Assembly: GCA_031272615.1 (NCBI GenBank)
Contig: JAISTL010000265.1
Coordinates: forward strand, 1-8,917
DNA: 8,917 bases
DNA from: Methylobacteriaceae bacterium
GTDB lineage: Bacteria > Pseudomonadota > Alphaproteobacteria > Rhizobiales > Beijerinckiaceae
Reading direction: 5' to 3'
Shown: positions 1 to 5,478 of the stretch, in pieces
Position numbering within the stretch: the first letter of the stretch is position 1
Layout: each line of letters starts with the position of its first letter
Notes under the pieces: generated by a model
Told to the model about the DNA's origin: nothing
The model's database searches: none
Seen by the model: the letters and a program-made list of their open reading frames with translations, nothing else
Made by a program: the position numbers and the translations under genes

Positions 1-164
1 ATCCCCTGGTTGGCTTCAGCAGCCTTGAACCGGGCAACCTCGGTAAATGTCCTGCCGGCATCGGCCTTGGGCGCGTCCTGAGCATAAACCGGCATAAAAC
101 TCAACGAATACAACGCCGCCAAAACCGGCAGCGCGACTTTCAATACGCGGGTGGAATTGTTCAT
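1..164 (-). CDS. Exported protein of unknown function, 5' part only (cut by the window edge)
   Basis: The ATG at 162-164 is preceded by a good ribosome binding site (GGAGG, 6 bases upstream). The reading frame stays open to the left edge, giving 54 residues. Residues 1-28 look like a Sec signal peptide: a short polar start (MNNSTRVLK), a hydrophobic core (VALPVLAALYSLSFM) and a likely signal peptidase I site at VYA/QD. The mature part begins QDAPKADAGRTFTEVARFKA and continues to EANQG at the edge, so the product should be periplasmic or secreted. Too little remains to name a family; the end of the fragment faintly recalls secreted beta-propeller-like proteins, but this is only an impression. 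It lies downstream of the TPR gene on the same strand, 244 bases away, with its own candidate promoter. A longer overlapping frame starting further upstream lacks the signal peptide and was not chosen. Confidence 0.75.
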   Translation of the reverse strand, partial: MNNSTRVLKVALPVLAALYSLSFMPVYAQDAPKADAGRTFTEVARFKAAEANQG

Positions 165-312
165 GGTTTTCCTCCACTTGGCGGGGCCGTGGGCAATCTC
201 CGGAGACTGGTCGTCCCGCGCCGATTTCATGATAATTCATCCGAATCTCCCTTCCCTTCCGGATACGGTTGATTGTTGATTGCAGCGTTTTCAAAGAGAA
301 ACCGGACGGCGC

Positions 313-341
313 ACCATACTCCCGGCATGCGAAACCGGCAA
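313..341 (-). promoter_or_regulatory. Candidate sigma70-type promoter for the exported protein gene
   Basis: On the minus strand TTGCCG (336-341) is followed after exactly 17 bases by TATGGT (313-318), each 4 of 6 matches to consensus. A start near 306 would give a leader of about 140 bases. The rest of 165-408 holds no convincing gene and no clear Rho-independent terminator for the TPR gene. A purine-rich stretch followed by ATG at 238-240 opens a frame that conflicts with the signal-peptide gene. Confidence 0.35.
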
Positions 342-408
342 GGCCTTCGCCCGGCCAACACCTTGAAAGTCAGTGGTATTTTTGAACAGGGCTCCGGCGG
401 AATCCGCT

Positions 409-1263
409 TTAAAACAGGCTCGGGCGAACACGGCGCATGCCTTCACGGGCGAGGGCGTTGTTGCTGTCCATGGACAGGGCGGTCTGATAAGCCTCGATGG
501 CTTCCTGGCGCTTGTTCTGCTTTTCGAACACCAGGCCGCGGCCGGCCCAGCCGTCGGCGAGGTTTTTGTCGACATTGAGGGCGGCGTTGAAGTCTTCCAT
601 CGCCTTGTCATAACGGCCAAGCGCCGTGAGACTCTGGCCGCGGGCCAGATACGGCGGCGCGACGAAGGGGTTGCGGTCAATGGCGGTGTTGAAATCCATC
701 ACCGCGTCTTCGTGTTTGCCCTCGCGCTGATACAGCAGGCCGCGCGCGTGCACCGCCTCGGCGGATTCCGGCTGCAGACGGATGGCGGTGTTGAGGTCCT
801 GCAGAGCCTGGGGATAGTTGCCCCTCAGGCGGTAGAGATTGCCGCGGCCGAGATAGGCGGGCGCGTAATTGGCGTTGGTATTGATGGCGCGGGTGAAATC
901 CGCCAGCGCCTGGTCGGGTTTGCCGGTCTCACGCAGAACAAGGGCGCGGTTGGCGTAAGCCTCGGTCAGTGCCGGATTGAGCTGCAGCGCGCGGTTGAAA
1001 TCCTGCATGGCGTCGGAATACTGGCGAATACGCGCGTAAGCCGCGCCGCGGGTGTTGTAGGCGTTGGCGTCACTGGGGTTGCGCTTGATGACGTCGGTGA
1101 GCGAGGCGATGTTGATTTCGCTTTCGGCGGTCGCCGGCTGGTTGACGGTGGTTCCGCGGCCTTCGCCCCAACCTGAATCCATCATGCTCACACACCCGGC
1201 CGGAACGGCCGCGACGAGAGCGATACCCAACACCTTCAACAAACGGATTTTGATTTCAGCCAC
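409..1263 (-). CDS. TPR-repeat lipoprotein (NlpI-like), six tetratricopeptide repeats
   Basis: The product has 284 residues. A hydrophobic N-terminus (RLLKVLGIALVAAVPAGC) ends at Cys24, which resembles a lipobox, although Pro at -3 is unusual; lipid attachment is therefore likely, not certain. After a polar linker, residues 65 to about 268 form six consecutive 34-residue TPR units with the expected pattern (AYxxRG...G.y..A..DFn.Ai.lnP), followed by a short basic tail. TPR solenoids bind other proteins; NlpI-type lipoproteins act as envelope adaptors, but the partner here cannot be read from sequence. The GTG at 1261-1263 was chosen because it directly precedes the lipoprotein signal and has AGGA six bases upstream. 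Starting at the TTG near 1410 would add about 49 residues of basic, low-quality sequence before the signal. The gene follows rpsU on the same strand after 257 bases, and its start overlaps the end of a possible leader ORF. Confidence 0.88.
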   Translation of the reverse strand: MAEIKIRLLKVLGIALVAAVPAGCVSMMDSGWGEGRGTTVNQPATAESEINIASLTDVIKRNPSDANAYNTRGAAYARIRQYSDAMQDFNRALQLNPALTEAYANRALVLRETGKPDQALADFTRAINTNANYAPAYLGRGNLYRLRGNYPQALQDLNTAIRLQPESAEAVHARGLLYQREGKHEDAVMDFNTAIDRNPFVAPPYLARGQSLTALGRYDKAMEDFNAALNVDKNLADGWAGRGLVFEKQNKRQEAIEAYQTALSMDSNNALAREGMRRVRPSLF

Positions 1264-1345
1264 AACGGTTCCTCGCACCTGGGGGAGGAAAACCGACCCT
1301 GTCAACCCGAACCTCCAGCGTATCCGCAACAGCGGAGACAGGCAT
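1256..1345 (-). CDS. Possible 29-residue leader ORF upstream of the TPR gene
   Basis: An ATG at 1343-1345 is preceded by a strong Shine-Dalgarno sequence (GGGAGG, six bases upstream). It opens 29 codons beginning MPVSAVADTLEVRVD and ending GFPPPGARNRCG. Its TGA at 1256-1258 overlaps the GTG start of the TPR gene by 8 bases, an arrangement typical of translational coupling. The Pro-Pro-Pro run at residues 20-22 is a known type of ribosome-slowing motif. No homology can be claimed. The ORF is short enough to be chance in GC-rich DNA, and the TPR gene also has its own weaker AGGA site. The 257-base gap between rpsU and the TPR gene contains nothing else convincing. Confidence 0.3.
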   Translation of the reverse strand: MPVSAVADTLEVRVDRVGFPPPGARNRCG

Positions 1346-1520
1346 GCGGCACCTCCCGTTACATCGGACCCGGCTCGACTGCTCCGGGCTTTTCTTCCGC
1401 GACGGCACAAGCCGCCGGAACCGGAAGCGCCGATGATTTTAAAACACCCCTCACCGTCGCGCGACAGGCAAGGTCATCGCACAATGAATTTCCGGTGGAG
1501 AAACGGGCACGACAGAATGC

Positions 1521-1751
1521 TCAGCGGGTCACGCGCGGCTTGGACGGCAGCAGGCCTTCTCTTTGAAGCCGCTTGCGCACCAGTTTGCGGGCGCGGCGTA
1601 CGGCTTCAGCTTTTTCCCGGGCCTTCTTTTCAGAAGGTTTTTCATAATGGGAGCGAAGCTTCATCTCCCGAAAGATTCCCTCGCGCTGCATTTTCTTCTT
1701 CAGAGCGCGAAGAGCTTGATCGACATTATTTTCCCGGACCAGAACCTGCAC
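1521..1751 (-). CDS. rpsU: 30S ribosomal protein S21
   Basis: The 76-residue product matches bacterial S21 over its whole length: [20 protein letters not shown], then a basic helix ([20 protein letters not shown]) and a long Lys/Arg-rich tail ([16 protein letters not shown]...). S21 is a small basic protein of the 30S head/platform, near the 3' end of 16S rRNA, and takes part in initiation. The start is GTG at 1749-1751, with GAGGG upstream at suitable distance; no in-frame ATG would keep the conserved N-terminus. The C-terminal extension after the usual core (LPSKPRVTR) is slightly variable, as in other alphaproteobacteria. It lies 183 bases downstream of purK on the same strand. The gap contains a weak promoter candidate, so it may be transcribed both with purEK and alone. 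Confidence 0.96.
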   Translation of the reverse strand: MQVLVRENNVDQALRALKKKMQREGIFREMKLRSHYEKPSEKKAREKAEAVRRARKLVRKRLQREGLLPSKPRVTR

Positions 1752-1830
1752 GTGAATCCCTCACACTTTCCACGGAAACGACAAACAAAAAAGTCAGGCT
1801 CGTAACGCTTACGGCCTGTTGAACGGCGCT

Positions 1831-1859
1831 CATGTAACAGAAGCGGAGCACAATGTCCA
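1831..1859 (-). promoter_or_regulatory. Weak candidate promoter for rpsU
   Basis: On the minus strand TGGACA (1854-1859, 5 of 6) is followed after 17 bases by TACATG (1831-1836, only 3 of 6). A start near 1824 would leave a leader of about 70 bases before the rpsU GTG. The -10 match is poor, so this is only a candidate. The rest of 1752-1934 shows no gene. Confidence 0.28.
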
Positions 1860-1934
1860 CAGCTTTTTGGTGCGCGGCGCAGGGAATTCGTGTCTTTTGC
1901 CCCGCGGTTCCGGTGGTTCCGGCGGGATGAACGG

Positions 1935-3050
1935 CTACGACAACGGGCGGACGATGGTGACATGCCCCATCTTGCGCCCCGGGCGGGTTTCCGCCTTGCC
2001 GTAGAGATGCAGGTGGGCGCCCCGCTCGCTGAGCCGGTCACGCCAGGTGTTCACGTCATCGCCGATGAGGTTGTGCATCTCGATATCCCCGACACGATGC
2101 GTCCGGCCCGGCGGCCAGCCGCATACAGCGCGGATATGCTGTTCGAACTGCGATGTCTCCGCCCCCTCGATGGTCCAGTGGCCGGAATTGTGGACCCTCG
2201 GCGCAATCTCGTTGACGATGAAGTCCGGCCCGTCCGCCCCCTCCACCACGAACAGTTCGAGGGTAAGCACGCCGATATAGTCCAGCGCCGCCTGAACGGT
2301 CGCGCCCAGCTGCCCGGCTTTGCCCTCCACCTCTTTCGGGAAGCCCGACGGAACGCGGGTGACATCCAGGATGTGGTTCTTGTGGGTGTTGAGACAGACA
2401 TTGTAACTGCGCGAACAGCCCTCGCCGGCAAAGCGCGAGACGATGACCGACACTTCGGCGACAAACGGCACGAAGGCTTCCAGCACGCAGGGCGCCGTTT
2501 CCGCCAGTGCCAGCGCCTCGTCAAACCCGGAGTCGTCACGGATGACCACCTGCCCCTTGCCGTCATAACCGAAACGCCGGGTTTTCAGCACCGCCGGCAG
2601 GCCGATGCTCCCGACGGCGTCGCTGAGCATCGTCGCGCCGTCCACCCGCTGAAACGGCGCCACCGGCAACCCTTCGCGGCGGAGAAAGGTCTTTTCCTCG
2701 TACCGGTCCTGGGCGATGCGCAGAGCCCGGGAATTGGGCGCCAGACGACCGTGCTTCTCGATGAACTGCGCCGCCCGCAGCGGCACGTTCTCGAATTCGT
2801 AGGTCACGACGGACACCTTTTCGAGAAACCGTTGCAGCGCCTCGCGATCCTCATAGGGAGCGCAGATGCGGTCAGCGGCGACGTCAAAGGCCGGGCTGTG
2901 CTCCTCCGGCGCGAAAATCACGGTTTTCAGCCCGAGGTTGGCTGCGGCCAGAGCCAGCATGCGCCCGAGCTGGCCGCCGCCGAGAATGCCGACGGCATCA
3001 CCGGGTTTCAGCGAAGGGAACTCATGATTCCTGCCGGATGGTTTTTTCAT
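1935..3050 (-). CDS. purK: N5-carboxyaminoimidazole ribonucleotide synthase
   Basis: PurK uses ATP and bicarbonate to convert aminoimidazole ribonucleotide (AIR) to N5-CAIR in cytosolic de novo purine synthesis; PurE takes the product onward. The 371-residue protein is of normal family length and belongs to the ATP-grasp superfamily. Visible landmarks are the N-terminal nucleotide-fold loop [11 protein letters not shown] (21-31), TYEFENVP (83-90), the ATP-binding segment [12 protein letters not shown] (156-167), EVSVIVSR (199-206) and the metal/substrate-binding segment [18 protein letters not shown] (280-297). The ATG at 3048-3050 overlaps the purE stop (ATGA), implying translational coupling; an extension upstream to 3104 would lie wholly within purE and is not needed. 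The segment NTHKNHIL (221-228) replaces the more usual ENxHxxGIL/ENxHxxHIL pattern, a mild divergence. The gene ends with TAG at 1935-1937 without an obvious terminator. Confidence 0.96.
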   Translation of the reverse strand: MKKPSGRNHEFPSLKPGDAVGILGGGQLGRMLALAAANLGLKTVIFAPEEHSPAFDVAADRICAPYEDREALQRFLEKVSVVTYEFENVPLRAAQFIEKHGRLAPNSRALRIAQDRYEEKTFLRREGLPVAPFQRVDGATMLSDAVGSIGLPAVLKTRRFGYDGKGQVVIRDDSGFDEALALAETAPCVLEAFVPFVAEVSVIVSRFAGEGCSRSYNVCLNTHKNHILDVTRVPSGFPKEVEGKAGQLGATVQAALDYIGVLTLELFVVEGADGPDFIVNEIAPRVHNSGHWTIEGAETSQFEQHIRAVCGWPPGRTHRVGDIEMHNLIGDDVNTWRDRLSERGAHLHLYGKAETRPGRKMGHVTIVRPLS

Positions 3051-3547
3051 GTCGGCTGGTCTTCCGGAAACTCGGCCACCGAGTCGGTCTGCGAACGGCG
3101 CCATTCGGCCAGGCTCCGGGCGAGGTCCGGGTCCGCGAGGGCCAGCACCGCCACCGCCAACAGCGCGGCGTTCACCGCCCCGGCGCGGCCGATGGCCAGG
3201 GTTCCGACAGGAATCCCGGCGGGCATCTGGACGATGGACAGCAGGCTGTCTTGGCCGGAAAGCGCTTTCGATTCAACGGGAACGCCGAACACCGGCAGCG
3301 GCGTCATGGCCGCGGTCATGCCCGGAAGATGCGCCGCGCCGCCCGCTCCGGCGATGATGACCTTCAGGCCCCTGTCCTTCGCCGATTTGGCAAACTGCGC
3401 CAGGCGGTCCGGCGTGCGGTGGGCGGAGACGATGCGCTTTTCAAACGGCACCCCGAATGTTTCCAGAATATCCGCGGCGTGGCGCATGGTCGCCCAATCG
3501 GACTGGCTGCCCATGATGACGGCGACAACGGGGGATGATTGAGACAT
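3047..3547 (-). CDS. purE: N5-carboxyaminoimidazole ribonucleotide mutase (class I PurE)
   Basis: Class I PurE rearranges N5-CAIR to CAIR, the step after PurK. The product has 166 residues, the usual length. Family motifs are clear: MGSQSDW (12-18), SAHRTP (41-46, containing the catalytic His43), [12 protein letters not shown] (66-77) and a segment rich in the expected VPV...[25 protein letters not shown] residues further on. The presence of purK immediately downstream, overlapping by four bases (3047-3050), agrees with the bacterial two-enzyme route and against a class II (AIR carboxylase) enzyme. The ATG at 3545-3547 was chosen because the conserved core begins five residues later; its Shine-Dalgarno sequence is weak (AGCGGA). 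The frame could extend to 3610, but that adds no recognisable sequence. It follows DUF465 gene A after 55 bases and is probably co-transcribed with it. Confidence 0.97.
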   Translation of the reverse strand: MSQSSPVVAVIMGSQSDWATMRHAADILETFGVPFEKRIVSAHRTPDRLAQFAKSAKDRGLKVIIAGAGGAAHLPGMTAAMTPLPVFGVPVESKALSGQDSLLSIVQMPAGIPVGTLAIGRAGAVNAALLAVAVLALADPDLARSLAEWRRSQTDSVAEFPEDQPT

Positions 3548-3602
3548 GACGAACGGTCCGCTCTGAATGACGACAGGCGGGAGAATAGCGCTTTTTGGCG
3601 TC

Positions 3603-3818
3603 TCAGGCAATGATATCCGGCGTCGCCTTGTCTTCCAGGAACGCGATGCGATCCTTCAGCGCCAGCTTCTTTTTCTTCAGCCGCTGAATCTCGACCCGGT
3701 TGTCCGATACGACGCGTTCGAGGTCTTCAATCGCCTTGTCGAGGTTGCGGTGTTCCTGCTTGAGCCGCGCCAGTTCGGCGCGGACGGTCATCGGGTCTAT
3801 ATCGCCTGTGGATACCAT
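3603..3818 (-). CDS. DUF465 / YdcH-family small coiled-coil protein (copy A)
   Basis: The 71-residue protein is almost entirely charged helix: [20 protein letters not shown] (13-32) and a second helix with the DUF465 hallmark [17 protein letters not shown] (45-61). These small proteins are expected to form a helical hairpin or coiled coil; no biochemical role is established that I can state. The ATG at 3816-3818 has only a modest purine-rich site (AAGAGAA) upstream. It is the first gene of a run that continues into purE and purK, and it has a good promoter (3869-3897). It diverges from a second DUF465 gene at 4039-4218. This gene order (two DUF465 genes beside purE-purK) is one I associate with alphaproteobacteria. 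Confidence 0.88.
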   Translation of the reverse strand: MVSTGDIDPMTVRAELARLKQEHRNLDKAIEDLERVVSDNRVEIQRLKKKKLALKDRIAFLEDKATPDIIA

Positions 3819-3834
3819 TTTATGTTTCTCTTGG

Positions 3835-3872
3835 AAATGACGCGGGATTCCGAAAATGGAATCATGTCATTT
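3835..3872. repeat. Extended inverted repeat overlapping the -10 box and start of the DUF465 A promoter
   Basis: The outer arms AAATGAC (3835-3841) and GTCATTT (3866-3872) and the inner arms GATTCC (3846-3851) and GGAATC (3858-3863) are perfectly complementary, separated by a 6-base centre. Both inner arms contain GANTC (3846-3850 and 3859-3863), the recognition sequence of the alphaproteobacterial methyltransferase CcrM. The repeat could be an operator or, for its inner part, a hairpin at the 5' end of the transcript. Confidence 0.55.
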
Positions 3873-3897
3873 TATGCCAAACGTTTTGTTGTTGCAA
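3869..3897 (-). promoter_or_regulatory. Promoter for DUF465 A-purE-purK
   Basis: On the minus strand TTGCAA (3892-3897) is followed after exactly 17 bases by TAAAAT (3869-3874, 5 of 6 to TATAAT). Initiation near 3862 would give a leader of about 44 bases to the ATG at 3818. Inverted repeats overlap both boxes: 3835-3872 covers the -10 and the start point, and 3896-3910 abuts the -35. Confidence 0.6.
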
Positions 3898-3920
3898 GTG
3901 CTTGGCACTTTCCCGCCAAG
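3896..3920. repeat. Two mutually exclusive short hairpins
   Basis: AAGTGC (3896-3901), triloop TTG and GCACTT (3905-3910) form one hairpin. CTTGGC (3901-3906) and GCCAAG (3915-3920) form another that uses some of the same bases. Only one can form at a time. As DNA, the first is an inverted repeat touching the -35 box of the minus-strand promoter. Confidence 0.45.
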
Positions 3921-3942
3921 CGCGGACGCCTGTGTACAACGC

Positions 3943-4015
3943 GTTGAAGATTATCTTCGACAGACTCTCAAAGCTGTGGCAAACTGCGGGAGGCTCCACC
4001 CGCCGTCTTTGAGAG
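3943..4015 (+). promoter_or_regulatory. Structured leader of DUF465 gene B (two stem-loops)
   Basis: The first stem is GTTGAAGA (3943-3950), loop TTA, TCTTCGAC (3954-3961), eight pairs including one G-U. The second has perfect 9-base outer arms CTCTCAAAG (3965-3973) and CTTTGAGAG (4007-4015), enclosing an inner stem GCGGG (3986-3990)/CCCGC (3999-4003). It ends 12 bases before the AAAGGAGG ribosome binding site of gene B. No U-tract follows, so it is not a simple terminator. It matches no riboswitch class I recognise. I could not find a convincing plus-strand promoter, so whether all of it is transcribed is unknown. Confidence 0.45.
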
Positions 4016-4038
4016 AATCAGGAAAAAGGAGGCTGAAT

Positions 4039-4218
4039 ATGTCGCTTCAGGAACATCTGGCAGAATTGGAACGCAGGCACGCCGCATTGGACCGGGAACT
4101 CCAGGAGGCGCTTGCGCACCCTTCGACAGATACGACACAACTTGCTGAACTGAAGAGAAAGAAGCTGCAACTTAAAGACGAAATCCAGCGCATAAGGGAA
4201 AGCGAAAAGGCGTCCTGA
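4039..4218 (+). CDS. DUF465 / YdcH-family small coiled-coil protein (copy B)
   Basis: The 59-residue product begins MSLQEHLAELERRHAALDRE and carries the family segment ELKRKKLQLKDEIQRI (37-52), closely matching the equivalent part of copy A. It is a predicted two-helix, highly charged protein with a short non-helical turn (HPSTDTT, 27-33). The ATG at 4039-4041 is clear because AAAGGAGG lies seven bases upstream; the frame could extend to 3856, but that would cross the structured leader and has no ribosome binding site. It diverges from copy A across 220 bases and converges on trcR. Function is unknown. The two copies probably arose by duplication and may pair with each other, but that is inference. 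Confidence 0.88.
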   Translation: MSLQEHLAELERRHAALDRELQEALAHPSTDTTQLAELKRKKLQLKDEIQRIRESEKAS

Positions 4219-4330
4219 ACGGCCTTCCTTACGGTTTCCGGCAGCTTCAGACAACAACGCTCATCCGGAGGGTGACCAGCGCGGGGTGTGGTTTTGTAAC
4301 GGTGTGCGGTAGCCGAATCTGGAAGAATTT

Positions 4331-4366
4331 TGGTGGACTTGGTGGACACGGTGGACAGGGTGGACA
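4331..4366 (+). repeat. Tandem 9-base repeats, left array (4 units of NGGTGGACN)
   Basis: Four adjacent units read TGGTGGACT, TGGTGGACA, CGGTGGACA and GGGTGGACA. The core GGTGGAC is invariant and only the flanking bases change. It is the left arm of an inverted pair with 4444-4476. The stretch between copy B and this array (4219-4330) shows no gene or clear terminator. Confidence 0.9.
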
Positions 4367-4443
4367 AAACTCACGTTGCTTCGTTCCCCGTGAGTGACGG
4401 GGCGCCCACCGCGGGTGGTTCAACCGTTGGCGCAGGGGGTTTC

Positions 4444-4476
4444 GTCCACCAAGTCCACCATGTCCACCGTGTCCAC
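4444..4476 (-). repeat. Tandem 9-base repeats, right array (inverse orientation)
   Basis: Read on the plus strand the units are GTCCACCAA, GTCCACCAT, GTCCACCGT and a final GTCCAC: the same GGTGGAC core on the opposite strand. The array ends one base before the trcR stop codon, so the trcR mRNA would run straight into it. Aligned in full length, the two arrays pair over about 33 bases with about five mismatches, all at the variable positions. The 77-base loop holds two further hairpins (CTCACG 4370-4375/CGTGAG 4389-4394 and CCACC 4406-4410/GGTGG 4414-4418). Confidence 0.9.
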
Positions 4477-4477
4477 G

Positions 4478-5197
4478 CTAAAACTTCGGCTCTTCGTCGT
4501 CGTCTTCCGGGGCGCGGTTTTGTTTGGAAAACACTTCGCTGGAAAACACCGAGGCGGCGTCCGGTTCGATTTGGCGCTTGCGTTCCTCGGCCCGTTCCTT
4601 CTCGCGGATCTCCTCGCGGGTGGTTTCTTCCGCCGGCAACAGGGTTTCGCCGGCGGCTTCCAGCGCCTTGGGGCGATCCTTGGCCGCCCGTTCCACTTCG
4701 AAATCAAGGTCAATCTGCGAGCACAGGCCGAGAATCACCGGGTCCGCCGGGGCAAGCTGGCTCATGTTCCAGTGGGTCCGATCCCGGATTTGCTGGATGG
4801 TGTGCTTGGTGGTGCCGACGAGGCGCATGATCTGCGCGTCTTTGAGTTCCGGGTGGTTGCGCAGCAGCCAGAGAATGGCGTTCGGGCGGTCCTGCCGGCG
4901 CGAGAGCGGCGTATAGCGGGCCTTGCGCCGTTTGACTTCCGGCAGTTTGACCTTGGGAGCGGCGAGTTTGAGGTGAACACTCGGATCGGCCTCGGCGCGC
5001 TCGATTTCTTCGCGGGTCAGGTCACCCTGCAGGATGGGGTTGCGCGCCTTGATTCCGCCACCGATTTCACCATCGGCAATCCCCTTGACCTCCAGCGGGT
5101 GCAGGTTGCAGAATTCGGCGATCTGCTCGAAGGTCAGCGCGGTGTTTTCAATCAGCCACACGGCGGTGGCCTTGGGCATCAAGGGGCCTGTCGTCAT
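4478..5197 (-). CDS. trcR: DUF1013-family cell cycle transcriptional regulator TrcR
   Basis: The 239-residue protein matches the alphaproteobacterial DUF1013 family, annotated as cell cycle transcriptional regulator TrcR. Two helix-turn-helix-like stretches are visible: LTFEQIAEFCNLHPLEVKGIAD (in two parts, 21-31 and 32-42) and NAILWLLRNHPELKDAQIMR (106-125) continuing through LVGTTKHTIQQIRDRTHWN (126-144). Between them is a basic linker (KLPEVKRRKARYTPLSRRQ, 84-102). The C-terminal 70 residues are highly charged, probably coiled or disordered, ending in an acidic EDDDEEPKF tail. Start: ATG at 5195-5197 with GGAGG five bases upstream. It is a single gene with its own promoter, leader hairpin and operator-like palindrome, and it ends one base from the inverted repeat arrays. 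The family name is from recognition of the conserved sequence; its DNA targets cannot be inferred here. Confidence 0.9.
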   Translation of the reverse strand: MTTGPLMPKATAVWLIENTALTFEQIAEFCNLHPLEVKGIADGEIGGGIKARNPILQGDLTREEIERAEADPSVHLKLAAPKVKLPEVKRRKARYTPLSRRQDRPNAILWLLRNHPELKDAQIMRLVGTTKHTIQQIRDRTHWNMSQLAPADPVILGLCSQIDLDFEVERAAKDRPKALEAAGETLLPAEETTREEIREKERAEERKRQIEPDAASVFSSEVFSKQNRAPEDDDEEPKF

Positions 5198-5255
5198 AAG
5201 AACCTCCGGTTGCGGTCATCGTTCGGGTTCTCCGAAAAGACCAAGGTTTCTTGCG

Positions 5256-5279
5256 CTCCGGCCCGGTTTCAGGCCGGAG
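5256..5279 (-). promoter_or_regulatory. GC-rich stem-loop in the trcR leader
   Basis: CTCCGGCC (5256-5263) and GGCCGGAG (5272-5279) form a perfect 8-pair stem with an 8-base loop, about 60 bases before the trcR ATG and within its predicted 5' untranslated region. No U-tract follows on the minus strand, so termination is unlikely; mRNA stability or translation control is possible. A second, weaker pairing (AGAACC against GGTTCT, 5199-5204/5226-5231) would enclose the ribosome binding site. Confidence 0.45.
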
Positions 5280-5287
5280 AATGAAAA

Positions 5288-5300
5288 CTCACATTGTGAG
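5288..5300. promoter_or_regulatory. Palindrome, candidate operator at the trcR transcription start
   Basis: CTCACATTGTGAG has perfect 6-base arms around a single central base and lies just downstream of the predicted trcR start point (about 5306). The element TGTGA recurs at 5309-5313. The position suits a repressor site. Confidence 0.4.
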
Positions 5301-5312
5301 GGAATTATGTGA

Positions 5313-5341
5313 ATTATAAGTGCAACGCAACCGGAATGCAA
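5313..5341 (-). promoter_or_regulatory. Promoter of trcR
   Basis: On the minus strand a perfect TATAAT (5313-5318) is preceded, 17 bases upstream, by TTGCAT (5336-5341). The leader to the ATG at 5197 would be about 110 bases and includes the palindrome and the GC-rich hairpin. Confidence 0.6.
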
Positions 5342-5432
5342 GGGGGTATCGGCGCTTTCAGGCCGCTCCCGGCCGGAAAACGCCCGACCGACCGCAGGCG
5401 ATTCCTCCCCGCCGCTGAAGCCCGGTGTTTTC

Positions 5433-5470
5433 CGCCGCAGGCAGCGGGGCGCTCCGTCATGCGGCGTTTT
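5433..5470 (+). terminator. Terminator-like hairpin on the plus strand upstream of the phosphoesterase gene
   Basis: CGCCGCA (5433-5439) pairs with TGCGGCG (5460-5466), enclosing an inner stem AGCG (5443-5446)/CGCT (5450-5453), and is followed by TTTTG. It could end a short plus-strand transcript or attenuate readthrough. No plus-strand protein gene precedes it: the 371 bases 5198-5568 hold no convincing protein gene. A T-tract of only four makes this a weak terminator at best. Confidence 0.35.
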
Positions 5471-5478
5471 GACTTCGT

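Noticed and set aside
16..294. 92-codon minus-strand frame at the left edge
   Set aside because: It is in a different frame from the signal-peptide gene at 1-164. That gene has a better start site and a plausible Sec signal; the 92-codon product looks random.
373..1176. 267-codon plus-strand frame
   Set aside because: It is antisense to the six-TPR gene; its apparent repetitiveness only mirrors the TPR repeats.
1300..1305. Perfect TTGACA -35 box on the minus strand upstream of the TPR gene
   Set aside because: No acceptable -10 hexamer lies 16-18 bases downstream, and that spot would fall inside the TPR gene's ribosome binding region.
1906..1923. Two adjacent GGTTCCGGY 9-mers between purK and rpsU
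   Set aside because: Only two imperfect copies in GC-rich DNA, with no inverted partner; probably chance.
1890..3542. 550-codon open frame on the plus strand
   Set aside because: It is antisense to purK and purE, both identified by multiple family motifs. It has no ribosome binding site or recognisable domain; long antisense frames are common in GC-rich DNA.
3903..3917. Sigma54 -24 box (TGGCAC) in the DUF465 intergenic region
   Set aside because: The -24 element matches, but at the correct spacing the -12 element reads CGCC, not TTGC.
4358..4368. DnaA-box-like GGTGGACAA, and hence a possible replication origin
   Set aside because: Only about 7 of 9 positions match, the resemblance follows from the repeat core, and there is no AT-rich unwinding region or replication gene nearby.
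4330..4480. Apparent repeat peptides (VDLVDTVDRVD and similar) encoded by the 9-base arrays
   Set aside because: Nine-base units keep any frame open and give periodic peptides automatically. There is no ribosome binding site or domain, so the signal is in the DNA or RNA.
4394..5284. 296-codon plus-strand frame opposite trcR
   Set aside because: It is antisense to trcR, which has the strong ribosome binding site, promoter and family match.
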